This document shows, one piece after another, positions 17,849 to 26,253 of a stretch of DNA of 64,000 bases. The notes under the pieces were generated by a model. The model saw only the letters and a list, made by a program, of their open reading frames with translations, was not told where the DNA came from and did not search any database. The translations under genes were made by a program, and so were the position numbers. Source of the DNA: Streptomyces sp. TG1A-60 (lineage in GTDB: Bacteria; Actinomycetota; Actinomycetes; Streptomycetales; Streptomycetaceae); assembly GCF_037201975.1 (NCBI RefSeq), contig NZ_CP147520.1:992001-1056000 (forward strand), in the 5' to 3' direction. Positions within the stretch are counted from its first letter, which is position 1. The number at the start of each line of letters is the position of its first letter.

Positions 17849-18313
17849 GTGCCGCTCATCGGCGTGGCGGGGTGCGGGCTGGTCGTCGCACTGCCGGCGG
17901 GGGCGCTGGTTCTGATGTTCGTCGTGGGGCGGATGTCGGTCCCCGCCCCCGAGGGGGAGCCCCTGGCCATCAACGCGACCGAGGTCACGGGCACCTGGGT
18001 CGACGAACAGGGCGGACGTCTGGTGCTGAAGGGGGACGGCACGTTCGCCTCGGACGGGGTCTGCGGCGACTTCGACGACGACCAGCTCAACGACGTCTCC
18101 GCGCCGGACCCGGGCGCGGGCACCTGGGAACACGACACCTGGGACGACTTGGACACGGACTCGCCGGTGTCCAAGGTCCACCTGACGTTCGCGCCCAGCG
18201 GAGTGTGGACCGGGTACGAGGCTCGGGGCACCTCGAAGGCGCCCCTCCTGTGGACGTACGCCGGAGACCCCGACAGCGGCGATCTCTGCGTACCGGGGAA
18301 GGCAGCGAAGTAG
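17849..18313 (+). CDS. Small membrane-anchored protein, unknown
   Basis: The 154-residue frame starts at GTG 17849 with GGAGG 12 bases upstream. One hydrophobic helix (LIGVAGCGLVVALPAGALVLMFVV) is followed by an extracytoplasmic domain. That domain has a beta-strand pattern typical of Streptomyces small exported proteins (VTGTWVDEQGGRLVLKGDGTF, DFDDDQLND). The frame continues upstream as RRRWRIALL without a start, so a non-standard start or a slightly longer N-terminus is possible. VAGC resembles a lipobox but is too close to the start to be convincing. Function is unknown. The next 237 bases hold no gene. Confidence 0.6.
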   Translation: MPLIGVAGCGLVVALPAGALVLMFVVGRMSVPAPEGEPLAINATEVTGTWVDEQGGRLVLKGDGTFASDGVCGDFDDDQLNDVSAPDPGAGTWEHDTWDDLDTDSPVSKVHLTFAPSGVWTGYEARGTSKAPLLWTYAGDPDSGDLCVPGKAAK

Positions 18314-18550
18314 CGCGTCGCCGCACCCCCGCCCTCGATGCCGCGTGTCGGTGGCGGTCCACCACGCTCATGCCCCTCGGCACGGGTCCCGCGCTGCTGC
18401 TCCTGGCCGCCGTGGCCGCGCTCGGTGCGCCGCTCGCCGTGCGAATGCCCCGACCCGCCCGTCCCGCGAGGGATGGAACGCGATCAGTACGGAACGATGA
18501 AGGCAAGGATGAACGCGAGCCGAAACCCGGGCAACCGGAGGAGAACCACC

Positions 18551-19777
18551 ATGGAACGACTGCGCCAAGAGGTCGAGCCGCGCGAGGCCGGCCTCGACCC
18601 GAAGACCCTGGCCCGACTGGAGGAGTACCTCGCCCTCCAGGTCGACGAGGGCCGACTGCCCGGCTATCTGCTGTCCCTCGCCCGCGGCGGCCGTGTCGCC
18701 CGTCTCGCGACGTACGGACAGCGTGACCGCGAGGCCGGACTCCCGGTGGAGACGGACACGTTGTGGCGGGTCTACTCCATGACGAAACCCGTCACGTCGG
18801 TCGCCGCACTGATACTGGTCGAGGAGGGACGGCTGTCGCTCACGGACCCGGTCTCCCGCTACCTCCCGGAGTTCGCCGAGCCGCGCGTGTACGAGTCCGG
18901 GGAGGGCGCCGGGACCCGGACCCGCCCGGCCGAGCAGCCGATCCTCGTCCGTCACCTGATGACCCACACCTCCGGCCTGACCTTCGGCTTCTACTACGAC
19001 CACCCCGTCGACGCGCTCTACCGCGACGCGGGTCTGGAGACCTCCGTCCGGCCGGGCGCCGACCTGGCACAGACGTGCGCCCAGTACGCGGGCCTTCCCC
19101 TGCAGTTCGAGCCGGGTTCTCAGTGGAACTACTCGGTCGCCACCAATGTCCTCGGGCGGATCATCGAGGTGGTGTCGGGGCAGGCCCTCGACCGGTTCTT
19201 CGCCGAGAGGATCCTCGGCCCGCTCGGGATGACGGACGCCGGCTTCCAGGTCACGCCCGAACAGACGGACCGGCTGGCCGAGTTGTACGGCGAGCAGGAG
19301 GACGGCTCGATCGCGCCCGTCCCCGGCCTGCCCCTGCGCGGCCGTCCGCGCTTCCTGTCCGGCAGCGGTGGCATGGTCGCCACCGCCCGGGACTACCACC
19401 GCTTCACCGAGTTCCTGCGCCGCCGCGGCGAACTCGACGGCGTACGGCTCCTGTCGCCCGCGTCCGTCGACACGATGGCCACCAACCAGCTGCCCTCAGG
19501 CGCCGACATCCACACCCACGGCAGCCCCTTCCACCGGCAGCCCGGCAACGTGGGCGTCGGCTTCGGCCTCGGCGTCTCCGTGGTGATCGACCCCGACGTC
19601 ACCCAATGCCCCTCCTCCCTGGGAACGTTCGGCTGGACCGGCGCCGCCACCACGATCTTCTGGGTCGACCCGCGCCGCGACCTCACGGTCCAGTTCATGA
19701 CCCAGGTACGGCGACGGTCGTCCTTCTCCGTCTATCCGGAGCTGAAGCGACTGGTGCACGAGGCCGTCGTAGGCTGA
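18551..19777 (+). CDS. Serine hydrolase of the beta-lactamase/PBP class C fold
   Basis: A 408-residue protein from ATG 18551, which follows GGAGGAG at ideal spacing; the longer open frame upstream is not needed. SMTKPVTS holds the SxxK nucleophile pair, NYSVATNVLG the tyrosine of the second motif, and FGWTGAATT the third (K/H-T-G-like) motif. There is no signal peptide, so it acts inside the cell, as an esterase or lactamase/aminopeptidase-like enzyme rather than a wall enzyme. It ends 22 bases from the convergent saccharopine reductase gene. Confidence 0.87.
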   Translation: MERLRQEVEPREAGLDPKTLARLEEYLALQVDEGRLPGYLLSLARGGRVARLATYGQRDREAGLPVETDTLWRVYSMTKPVTSVAALILVEEGRLSLTDPVSRYLPEFAEPRVYESGEGAGTRTRPAEQPILVRHLMTHTSGLTFGFYYDHPVDALYRDAGLETSVRPGADLAQTCAQYAGLPLQFEPGSQWNYSVATNVLGRIIEVVSGQALDRFFAERILGPLGMTDAGFQVTPEQTDRLAELYGEQEDGSIAPVPGLPLRGRPRFLSGSGGMVATARDYHRFTEFLRRRGELDGVRLLSPASVDTMATNQLPSGADIHTHGSPFHRQPGNVGVGFGLGVSVVIDPDVTQCPSSLGTFGWTGAATTIFWVDPRRDLTVQFMTQVRRRSSFSVYPELKRLVHEAVVG

Positions 19778-19799
19778 GATCCCGTGTCCGCCGGACCGC

Positions 19800-20951
19800 T
19801 CAGTCGATCCGCAGACCGAACTCCACACCGTCCTCGGCGAGTTCGCGGAGCCACGCCTCCGACCGTTCCCCCGTCTCCGCCGCCCGGCTCAGCCCCGCCG
19901 GCAGCGAACCGTCGAGGATGTGGCCGACGCCGAGGGCCAGGGGGCGGGACACCAGGCGGGCCATGGCGCTCTCCTCGGGCGTGCCGGTCAGGTCGAGGAG
20001 GTAGCGGCCGGACCAGTGGCCGCCGGAATCGGTGTGGACGGCGAGGGAGACGGCGAGGACGACGCGGTCCCGGTCGGCCTCGGTGGTCGGGTAGCGGGCT
20101 GCCAGCTCGCGGGCCAGCGCGGCGACGCGCTGGTCGTCGTCGCGTTCGAGTTCCGCGAAGACGGGTGCCCAGGCGGTCAGCCAGCCGTCGAGGCGGAGGG
20201 TGCCGCGGACGAAGGTCTGCGGTTTCCAGGCTCGCGGGAGGCCGTACTGGGCCACGAAGGGGACGCTGTCCCGGTTGGGGTAGGCCTCGAAGGTCTCGCC
20301 GTCGATGACGAGGGGGCGGGTGGCCGTCCAGGGGCGGCCGACCGTCGTCTCGGCGCCGTCCTCGATGTAACGGGCCGGTGCGCGCAGAGCGTTGAGCACT
20401 CCGGCCGGTGCCCAGCTGAAGCGGTACCTGAACTCGTTGGGGACCGCCGGGACGCCGCCGCAGTACGAGGTGAGGCGGTATGAGGCGGCGGTCTCCGCTC
20501 CGATCGCCTCACTCGCCCGGGCGATCAGGCTGTGCGCGAAGAGATGGTCGATGCCCGGGTCCAGGCCGGTCTCGGTGAGGACGGTGACACCCGCCGCCCC
20601 GGCCGCCGGTACCAGCTCCAGGACCGCTTCCGAGACATAGCTGGAGCAGGCGAAGTGGGCCCGCGCCCCGACACACGCCCCGAGCAGCGGGGCATGGTCC
20701 GGTGCCGGAAGCATCGAGACCACCACGTCTCCCGGGGCCAGCTCGGCGACGAGCGCCGAGGGCGTGTACGCGCGGGGCTCGGCACGGCCCGTCAGGCCCA
20801 GTGCGGCCAGGGCCCGCTCGGCGCGCTCCTCGGTGCGGTGCCACAGCCGGACGCGGGCGGCGGTGTCGCACAGCGCCGCCAGACCGCTGCCCGTGGACAG
20901 GCCGGCACCGACCCAGTGGACGGTGCCGCTCGCGGGGACCACTTCAGTCAT
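19800..20951 (-). CDS. Saccharopine dehydrogenase/reductase family (glutamate-forming type)
   Basis: A 383-residue protein with an N-terminal NAD(P) fold (TVHWVGAGLSTGSGLAAL, DVVVSMLPAPDHAPLL), the SSYVSEAVLEL and ETGLDPGIDHLFAH segments, and CGGVPAVPNEFRYRFSW, all characteristic of LYS9-type saccharopine dehydrogenases. The enzyme would split saccharopine to glutamate and alpha-aminoadipate semialdehyde, or act on a related adduct. It follows a LYS1-like gene by 7 bases on the same strand, so the pair could catalyse the complete saccharopine route of lysine breakdown. Both lie beside the GTP-cyclohydrolase cluster, which may or may not use them. Confidence 0.85.
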   Translation of the reverse strand: MTEVVPASGTVHWVGAGLSTGSGLAALCDTAARVRLWHRTEERAERALAALGLTGRAEPRAYTPSALVAELAPGDVVVSMLPAPDHAPLLGACVGARAHFACSSYVSEAVLELVPAAGAAGVTVLTETGLDPGIDHLFAHSLIARASEAIGAETAASYRLTSYCGGVPAVPNEFRYRFSWAPAGVLNALRAPARYIEDGAETTVGRPWTATRPLVIDGETFEAYPNRDSVPFVAQYGLPRAWKPQTFVRGTLRLDGWLTAWAPVFAELERDDDQRVAALARELAARYPTTEADRDRVVLAVSLAVHTDSGGHWSGRYLLDLTGTPEESAMARLVSRPLALGVGHILDGSLPAGLSRAAETGERSEAWLRELAEDGVEFGLRID

Positions 20952-20958
20952 CGGACAA

Positions 20959-21999
20959 CTACCTTTCCGTGACGCCGAGTACGTCGCTCACCTGACGGAA
21001 CCGGTCCAGGCAGCGGCCCCACGCCCCGCCCGTCCCGAAGTCCAGCAGCTGCGGCAGCAGCGCGGCCGAGAAGTCGGTGCTCGCCTCACGGGGCAGCAGC
21101 GAGGGGAGGTTGTCGATGGCGATGAGGTCGAGCGGGGGATGTTCGCGCAGCCGCCGAACGGGGCGGTCCCATTCCGTGGTCGTGTCGTAGAAGGGCAGGA
21201 CGTTCATGGGTGAGCCGACGTCGACGGTGACGTCGGAGACCGTCCTGAGCCGGCGGTCCGGTCCGTCGAGGTCCTTGTCCGTCAGGAAGGGCGGGACGGG
21301 GGTGGTCGTCAGGACGGTGTTGACCATCAACTCGTGGGCGAGCAGGGCCGGTCGGTCCAGGTCGCGGGTCTCGGCCAGGTCCCAGCAGGTCGGCTCGACG
21401 CCGGCCTCGCCGAGCGCCGCGCGCGCACCCCGGCCGCTGCGCCCGAGGGCGCCGATGACCAGGGCGGTCACGTCACCGGTGGACGCGCGGAGCCGGGCCT
21501 CCATCGCCTCCTTCGAGGTGGGCTGGAGCGGTGCCTCCAGGGCACCCCGGTGGTGGAGTACGGCGAGGGCCGCGCCCAGGTAACCGGCCCAGAAGCCGAA
21601 GGCGGCGAGCCTGCGGCCCTGGTCGTCCACCAGATACTCCAGGTCGAGCAGCGCACCGCCCCCGGCCGTGAACCTGCGGAGCAGGGCCTCGGCGCCGGGC
21701 TGCCCCTTGTAGGCGTGACCGAAGAAGACATGGCGATGGGTCAATTCGGCTGGCTGGTCGGGGAGTTCCTTGAGGCCGACGATCACCGCGTGCGGCGGTG
21801 CCGACACCCATGAGCCGGGGGCGGCGATCTGACACCCTGCCTCCTCGTACTCCTCGGCGGGGAAGATCCGCTGCGGGGAGTCCTCGACGGTGATCCTCGC
21901 CCCGCTCTCGACGAGCCGCCGTGCGTCGGACGGCACGATCGGGGTACGGCGTTCGGTGGTACGGGTCTCGTGGCGGAGCCACGAGTGGAGATCGTTCAT
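20959..21999 (-). CDS. Saccharopine dehydrogenase, lysine-forming type (AlaDH/PNT fold)
   Basis: A 346-residue protein. The N-terminus (WLRHETRTTERRTPIVPSDA, SGARITVEDSPQRIFPAEEY) is the alanine dehydrogenase/transhydrogenase N-terminal domain used by LYS1-type enzymes. VIVGLKELPD and HRHVFFGHAYKGQPG follow, and ALVIGALGRSGRGAR is the NAD-binding loop. In LYS1 enzymes this links lysine and 2-oxoglutarate through saccharopine. The 223 bases upstream of it hold the hairpin that ends the ribA-like gene, so the two saccharopine genes probably have their own promoter there. Confidence 0.85.
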   Translation of the reverse strand: MNDLHSWLRHETRTTERRTPIVPSDARRLVESGARITVEDSPQRIFPAEEYEEAGCQIAAPGSWVSAPPHAVIVGLKELPDQPAELTHRHVFFGHAYKGQPGAEALLRRFTAGGGALLDLEYLVDDQGRRLAAFGFWAGYLGAALAVLHHRGALEAPLQPTSKEAMEARLRASTGDVTALVIGALGRSGRGARAALGEAGVEPTCWDLAETRDLDRPALLAHELMVNTVLTTTPVPPFLTDKDLDGPDRRLRTVSDVTVDVGSPMNVLPFYDTTTEWDRPVRRLREHPPLDLIAIDNLPSLLPREASTDFSAALLPQLLDFGTGGAWGRCLDRFRQVSDVLGVTER

Positions 22000-22080
22000 A
22001 CGAGGTTGGCCTCCGGGCGCAGGGAGCGGCCGTGAACCGGTCGACGCTCAGCGGGCTGATGTCGACGAAGGGTACGCGCC

Positions 22081-22149
22081 CCTCTCGGTGTGCCGGCCGG
22101 AAGTCCTCGTACTGGACGTACTCGGACTTCCGGCCGGTGCGGCGAGAGG
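22081..22149 (-). terminator. Large hairpin behind the ribA-like gene
   Basis: A perfect 14-bp inverted repeat (CCGGCCGGAAGTCC at 22093-22106 and its complement at 22124-22137), enclosed by a second 7-bp pair (CCTCTCG and CGAGAGG) after short mismatched arms. It starts about 75 bases behind the ribA-like stop, where a terminator is expected. Its 17-base loop contains a further GTAC pair, more structure than a simple terminator needs. Confidence 0.6.
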
Positions 22150-22222
22150 GCGTGCCTGGCGTCGCGACGGGGCGAACGTCGCCTGCCGCGGCCCTGGACG
22201 GCCGCCGCGCGAGCCCCGGCGC

Positions 22223-22882
22223 TCAGGACGAGCGGACCACCGCGTCCAGATGCGGCAGGTAGTGGTCGAGCCGCTCGCGCTTGGTGCGCAGGTACGTGAT
22301 GTTGTCCTCGCACGGCGTGATCAGCAGGGGCACCTGCTCGGAGACCTTGATGCCGTGGCGCAGCAGCGCCTCCCGCTTGCGCGGGTTGTTCGACATCAGC
22401 CGGACCGACCGGACGCCGAGGTCGTGCAGCATCTCGGCCGCCACCCGGTAGTCGCGGGCGTCCACGGGCAGGCCGAGGGCGAGGTTCGCCTCGACCGTGT
22501 CCAGGCCCTCCGCCTGGAGCTTCATCGCCTGCAGCTTGGCGAGCAGGCCGATGCCGCGCCCCTCGTGGCCGCGCAGGTAGACGAGGATGCCGCGACCCTC
22601 CGCGACTATGGCCCGCAGCGCGCTGTCGAGCTGCTCGCCGCACTCGCAGTGCTGGGAACCGAACGCGTCGCCGGTCAGGCACTCCGAGTGCAGCCGGATG
22701 AGAATTTCCTCACCGCCGCTGATGTCGCCGTACACCAGTGCCACTTGTTCCTCGCCGCGGTCCTGGTCGAGATAGCCTACGGCCTCGAAGTCGCCATAGG
22801 TCGTGGGCAGGGGGGCGTTCACCACGCGTACGGCGCCGGAGGACTGGGCATTCGTGCCGAGTACACCAACATTTTCTGTCAT
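22223..22882 (-). CDS. GTP cyclohydrolase II paralogue with Met120 (FAPy-forming type)
   Basis: A 219-residue stand-alone GCH II. Zinc ligands are Cys68, Cys79 and Cys81 (SECLTGDAFGSQHCECGEQL), and GILVYLRGHEGRGIGLL is the nucleotide-binding segment. The residue equal to Tyr105 of E. coli RibA is Met120 (AKLQAMKLQAEG). In S. coelicolor the paralogue with this same substitution (SCO6655, from memory) stops after ring opening and gives the formamidopyrimidine nucleotide (FAPy) rather than the riboflavin precursor. So this copy is probably not for riboflavin but the entry enzyme of the neighbouring cluster. It diverges from a creatininase-family gene whose archaeal relative ArfB deformylates FAPy. 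Confidence 0.92.
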   Translation of the reverse strand: MTENVGVLGTNAQSSGAVRVVNAPLPTTYGDFEAVGYLDQDRGEEQVALVYGDISGGEEILIRLHSECLTGDAFGSQHCECGEQLDSALRAIVAEGRGILVYLRGHEGRGIGLLAKLQAMKLQAEGLDTVEANLALGLPVDARDYRVAAEMLHDLGVRSVRLMSNNPRKREALLRHGIKVSEQVPLLITPCEDNITYLRTKRERLDHYLPHLDAVVRSS

Positions 22883-22957
22883 GATCTGGTTCCTATCTGG
22901 TAAGCCCTGGCGTCATGGGGAAATGACGGAGCATCAGAAGATGAGAGGCCGTGAAAG

Positions 22958-23744
22958 ATGAGCAGTTCGGGATCCACGTCCGATGCGCGGTCCGGGGGAC
23001 GAGGGCCGCAGCCGACGGTAGCCGGTCTGCTGCCCGCCGACAGCACCGCGGACGTCCGCGCGCGGGGAGGGCGGCGGGCGGCAGGTCGCCGTGCTTCCCG
23101 TGGGCAGCTACGAGCAGCACGGGCCGTATCTGCCGCTGGCCACCGACACGCTCGTGGCCTGCGCGATAGCCCGGGAGATAGCCGCCGCGTACCCGGTGCA
23201 CCTGTTGCCGCCCGTGACCATCGCCTGCTCGCACGAGCACGCGGCCTGGCCGGGCACCGTCAGCATTTCCGCGACGACCCTCCACGCGATGGTCCGTGAC
23301 ATCGCCGCTTCCCTGCGCCGGTCGGGCGTCGAGGCGCTGGTGGTGGTCAACGGACACGGCGGGAACTACGTTCTGGGCAATGCCGTCCAGGAATCCACCG
23401 CGGAGGGACATCGAATGGCGCTTTTCCCGGCCATGGAGGACTGGGACGCCTCGCGCGAACGGGCCGGCGTACAGACCTCGTTGCTCAGTGATATGCATGC
23501 CGGAGAAATAGAGACCTCCATACTTCTGCATTGCCACCCCGAATTGGTCCGGCCCGGTCACGAGACCACCGACTTCCTTGCCGACGACCGCCGTCATCTC
23601 CTCTCCCTCGGTATGTCGGCCTACACCGATTCCGGTGTCATCGGCCGTCCGTCCCTGGCATCCGCCGCGAAGGGGAAGGAGTTGCTGGCGGGGTTCGTCC
23701 ATTCCTTCGGGGCGTACTTCTCGCTGGTCACGTCGGACACCTGA
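22958..23744 (+). pseudogene. Creatininase-family amidohydrolase, apparent frameshift near the N-terminus
   Basis: The body (from 23091) is a typical creatininase fold. VLPVGSYEQHGPYLPLATDT holds the Glu, His and Asp metal ligands, ACSHEHAAWPGTVSISA and VVNGHGGNYV follow, and MHAGEIETSILL carries the second Glu. The start helix that should precede it is in another frame (MSSSGSTSD...TVAGLLPADSTADVRARG from ATG 22958, after GAGAGG). Removing one G in the run 23064-23071 joins them smoothly. In the given sequence only a GTG at 23091 inside the first strand could restart translation. The family includes creatinine amidohydrolase, MftE and the archaeal FAPy deformylase ArfB; the last fits the divergent FAPy-forming enzyme. 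The last 124 bases overlap the end of the convergent membrane-protein gene. Confidence 0.75.
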
Positions 23745-25273
23745 CGACGCGCGCGCAGGGAGCCGTACCAGCGGCCGACGAGGACGAGGACCCCCGGCAG
23801 GCTGGCCACGAAGCTCAGCACCCCGTAGACGACGGCCACGGTCAGCCCCTGGGAGGCGCCCAGTCCTGCGACGCCGAAGGACCACGCGGTGACGCCTTCC
23901 CGGGGGCCCCAGCCGCCGACGTTCAGCGGCAGACTCATGGCTATCAGGGCCAGCAGCGCGAGGGGCAGCACCTGCAGCGGGGTCGCGGCGGACCCGGCGA
24001 CGCGTGCGGCGAGCAGGAACATCGCCACGTATCCGGCGAGCACCGCCAGGGACGAGATCAGCACGGCCGGCCCGCTGTCGCGGTTCAGCAGCGCGCCGCG
24101 CGCCTCGGTGAGGGCGGCCCGGATCCGGCGGCCCCGGCCGCCGTCCGCGTTCGGCCTGCGGCCCCTCCGGAACGCCGCCCGGATCGCCAGCACGCCCGGC
24201 ACGGCGAGCACCGTCACACCCGCCGCGTAGCGGGTCTGCTCCAGCACCGGGGAGGGCAGTACCAGCAGGACCGTTACGCCCACGACGGCCAGCACCAACT
24301 GGCCCGCGGTCCGCTCGATCACCACCGCCCGCACACCGCGCCCCATGTCCCCGGAGCTCTGTCCGTGCCGCACCGCCCGGTGCACATCGCCGAGGACACC
24401 GCCGGGCAGGGCCGCGTTGAGGAACAGCGCGCGGTAGTAGTCCGCGACGGCCGGCCCGAGTGGCAGCCCGATTCCCAGCGCGCGCGTCACCGCGCACCAG
24501 CGCCACGCGCTGAACACCGTGGTCAGCACGCCGATCCCGACTGCCGCCACCAGCGTCCCGCCGTCGATCCGCCGCAGCCCGTCGACGAACACGCCGGTGC
24601 CCGTCCGCCAGAGGACGACGGCCAGGATGACCGTTCCGGCAAGCGTGCCGAAGTGGGTGCGCAGGGCGCGGGTGAACCTGGCGGCGAGGCGGGACCCGCC
24701 GGGGGCCGCCGCCGACGTGCCGCTCGCCGCCGCACCGGCCACGCCTCCGCTCACCCGGGGCGCCGCCGCGTGCGACACCGCGCCGGCCTCGGCACGGTGT
24801 CCGACAGCCGGCTCCGCTGGGGTGTCCGTCCGGACGTCCGGACGGACGCCCGTCGCGGCCGTAGAGGAGTCGAGCGGGTCCGGGGATCCACCGGAAGCCG
24901 CGCCGTAGGTGGGCCTTGCCGGGGCCGTACGGCCGTCGGACACGCCCAGGCATCCGCCGGAAGCGCCGGAAGCCGCGTCCAGGGCCGCCCCCGTGGAGGC
25001 CGTACGGTGGCCCGGCGCGTCCGGAGGGCCGGCGGGAGCCTGGTCCGACGTTGTCCCGCGCGGTCTCGTGCTCGGTACGGCCACGGCGGCCGGGGGCGTC
25101 GCCGACGCGGCGGGGGACAGCGGGCCCGTGGTCGGGGCGGTCGCGCGCATCCGTGCCCGGGGGGCGGACGTGCTCGACTTCACGCGGGCGCGGACTCCCC
25201 GTGAACGTACCCGTACGCGGTGCCCCGTCGGTGATGGATGTGCCTCGACCGCCTCCTCCACCGGCGCCGTCAC
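23621..25273 (-). CDS. Flippase-like membrane protein (lysyl-PG synthase TM domain, UPF0104)
   Basis: About 550 residues if it starts at GTG 25273, which overlaps the methyltransferase stop (GTGA). The first 220 residues are Ala/Pro/Gly-rich and disordered. Then come about eight membrane helices of the YbhN/LPG-synthase integral type (WRWCAVTRALG, FLNAALPGGVLGDVHRAVRHG, GRGVRAVVIERTAGQLVL, and LPLNVGGWGPREGVTAWSF). The family includes lipid flippases and transporters. It may carry a lipid-linked product of the adjacent glycosyltransferase and methyltransferase across the membrane. Its last 124 bases run into the creatininase gene from the other side. A later start such as the Met near 25150 would shorten the disordered region. 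Confidence 0.8.
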   Translation of the reverse strand: MTAPVEEAVEAHPSPTGHRVRVRSRGVRARVKSSTSAPRARMRATAPTTGPLSPAASATPPAAVAVPSTRPRGTTSDQAPAGPPDAPGHRTASTGAALDAASGASGGCLGVSDGRTAPARPTYGAASGGSPDPLDSSTAATGVRPDVRTDTPAEPAVGHRAEAGAVSHAAAPRVSGGVAGAAASGTSAAAPGGSRLAARFTRALRTHFGTLAGTVILAVVLWRTGTGVFVDGLRRIDGGTLVAAVGIGVLTTVFSAWRWCAVTRALGIGLPLGPAVADYYRALFLNAALPGGVLGDVHRAVRHGQSSGDMGRGVRAVVIERTAGQLVLAVVGVTVLLVLPSPVLEQTRYAAGVTVLAVPGVLAIRAAFRRGRRPNADGGRGRRIRAALTEARGALLNRDSGPAVLISSLAVLAGYVAMFLLAARVAGSAATPLQVLPLALLALIAMSLPLNVGGWGPREGVTAWSFGVAGLGASQGLTVAVVYGVLSFVASLPGVLVLVGRWYGSLRARRQVSDVTSEKYAPKEWTNPASNSFPFAADARDGRPMTPESV

Positions 25274-26253
25274 GAGGCTCCGCCCGTCGGCCGGGGCAGG
25301 GCCAGCAGGTCGCTGTGGTGGACGACGGCGTGGAGTTCGCCGGCCGCGTTGGCGCGGAGGCGGTCGCGGAGGTAGACGTCGGCGCGCTCGGTGAGTTCGG
25401 GGCGCTGTGCGCAGGCGGCGCCGACCCAGCCGCGCAGCCACTCCTCGATGAGAGCCGTGTGCCGTCTGTCGAGCTGCCAGGGACTCGGGTGGACGCGGAC
25501 CGTGGCACCCTGCTGGGCGAAGGCCTCGCAGGCCACGGTGATCGCGTCGGGGCCGAGCAGATCGCCGGCGCGCTGGTGGGCGTCGAACGCCTCGGCGATC
25601 TCCGCGTCCATGGGGTGGGCCGGGGCGAGGTCCACTCGGCCCACGACCGAGAGGGTCAGCAGGGCGGGGGCGCCGGCGCCCGCACAGGCCACCGCGAGCG
25701 CCTCGATCTCCTCGCGGGTGAGGACGTCGAGCAGCGCTGACGCGGTGACCAGCGAGGCACCCGACAGGTCGTCCGCCGTCAGCCGCCCGATGTCGCCGCG
25801 CCGCGTGGTGACCGTGACGGGGCTGCCGTCGGCGGCGGCGCGGGGCGCCCGCGCGGTGGCCAGCCGCAGGAGACCGGGGTCCTGGTCGTGCAGCACCCAC
25901 TGCTGGGCGCCGTCCAGCCGGGGCGCGAGCCAGCGGCCCATCGAACCGGTGCCGCAGCCGAGGTCGTGGACGGTCAGCCCGGTGGCCCGCCCCGGCAGGT
26001 TCGCGAGGCGGATCCGCAGCGGGTCGAGCAGGTCCACCGCGCGGGCGTCGGCGTCGGCGCTCTCGCGCAACTCCAGCCACTGCGGGGCGTACTGGTGCCC
26101 CTCCGGCGCCGGCGTGTCGCCCCCGCGCCCCGCCATGCTCAGCGCCGTGCCGGACGCGGAGGCCGCCGCACCGGAGGCGGAGGCCCCGGCCGAGGCCGCC
26201 GCGCCCGAAGCGGTCGCGTCGGCAGCCGTGGCCCTTTCGGCAGAAGTGGTCAT
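25270..26253 (-). CDS. SAM-dependent class I methyltransferase
   Basis: A 327-residue protein whose ATG (26253) overlaps the glycosyltransferase stop by ATGA. After a 45-residue Ala/Ser-rich leader comes a Rossmann methyltransferase. VHDLGCGTGSMGRWLAPRL is the SAM-binding motif I, WVLHDQDPGLL motif II, and ASLVTASALLDVLTREE the post-II region. The acceptor is unknown. Position between a glycosyltransferase and a flippase-like protein, with strict translational coupling, says it works on the same intermediate. The frame stays open far upstream on the same strand, but that part is the shadow of the glycosyltransferase. Confidence 0.87.
   Translation of the reverse strand: MTTSAERATAADATASGAAASAGASASGAAASASGTALSMAGRGGDTPAPEGHQYAPQWLELRESADADARAVDLLDPLRIRLANLPGRATGLTVHDLGCGTGSMGRWLAPRLDGAQQWVLHDQDPGLLRLATARAPRAAADGSPVTVTTRRGDIGRLTADDLSGASLVTASALLDVLTREEIEALAVACAGAGAPALLTLSVVGRVDLAPAHPMDAEIAEAFDAHQRAGDLLGPDAITVACEAFAQQGATVRVHPSPWQLDRRHTALIEEWLRGWVGAACAQRPELTERADVYLRDRLRANAAGELHAVVHHSDLLALPRPTGGAS

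Noticed and set aside
24700..25270. Separate gene in the disordered 5' part of the flippase-like frame or its complement
   Set aside because: Both strands are open only because of extreme GC content; the sequence is low-complexity Ala/Pro/Gly.
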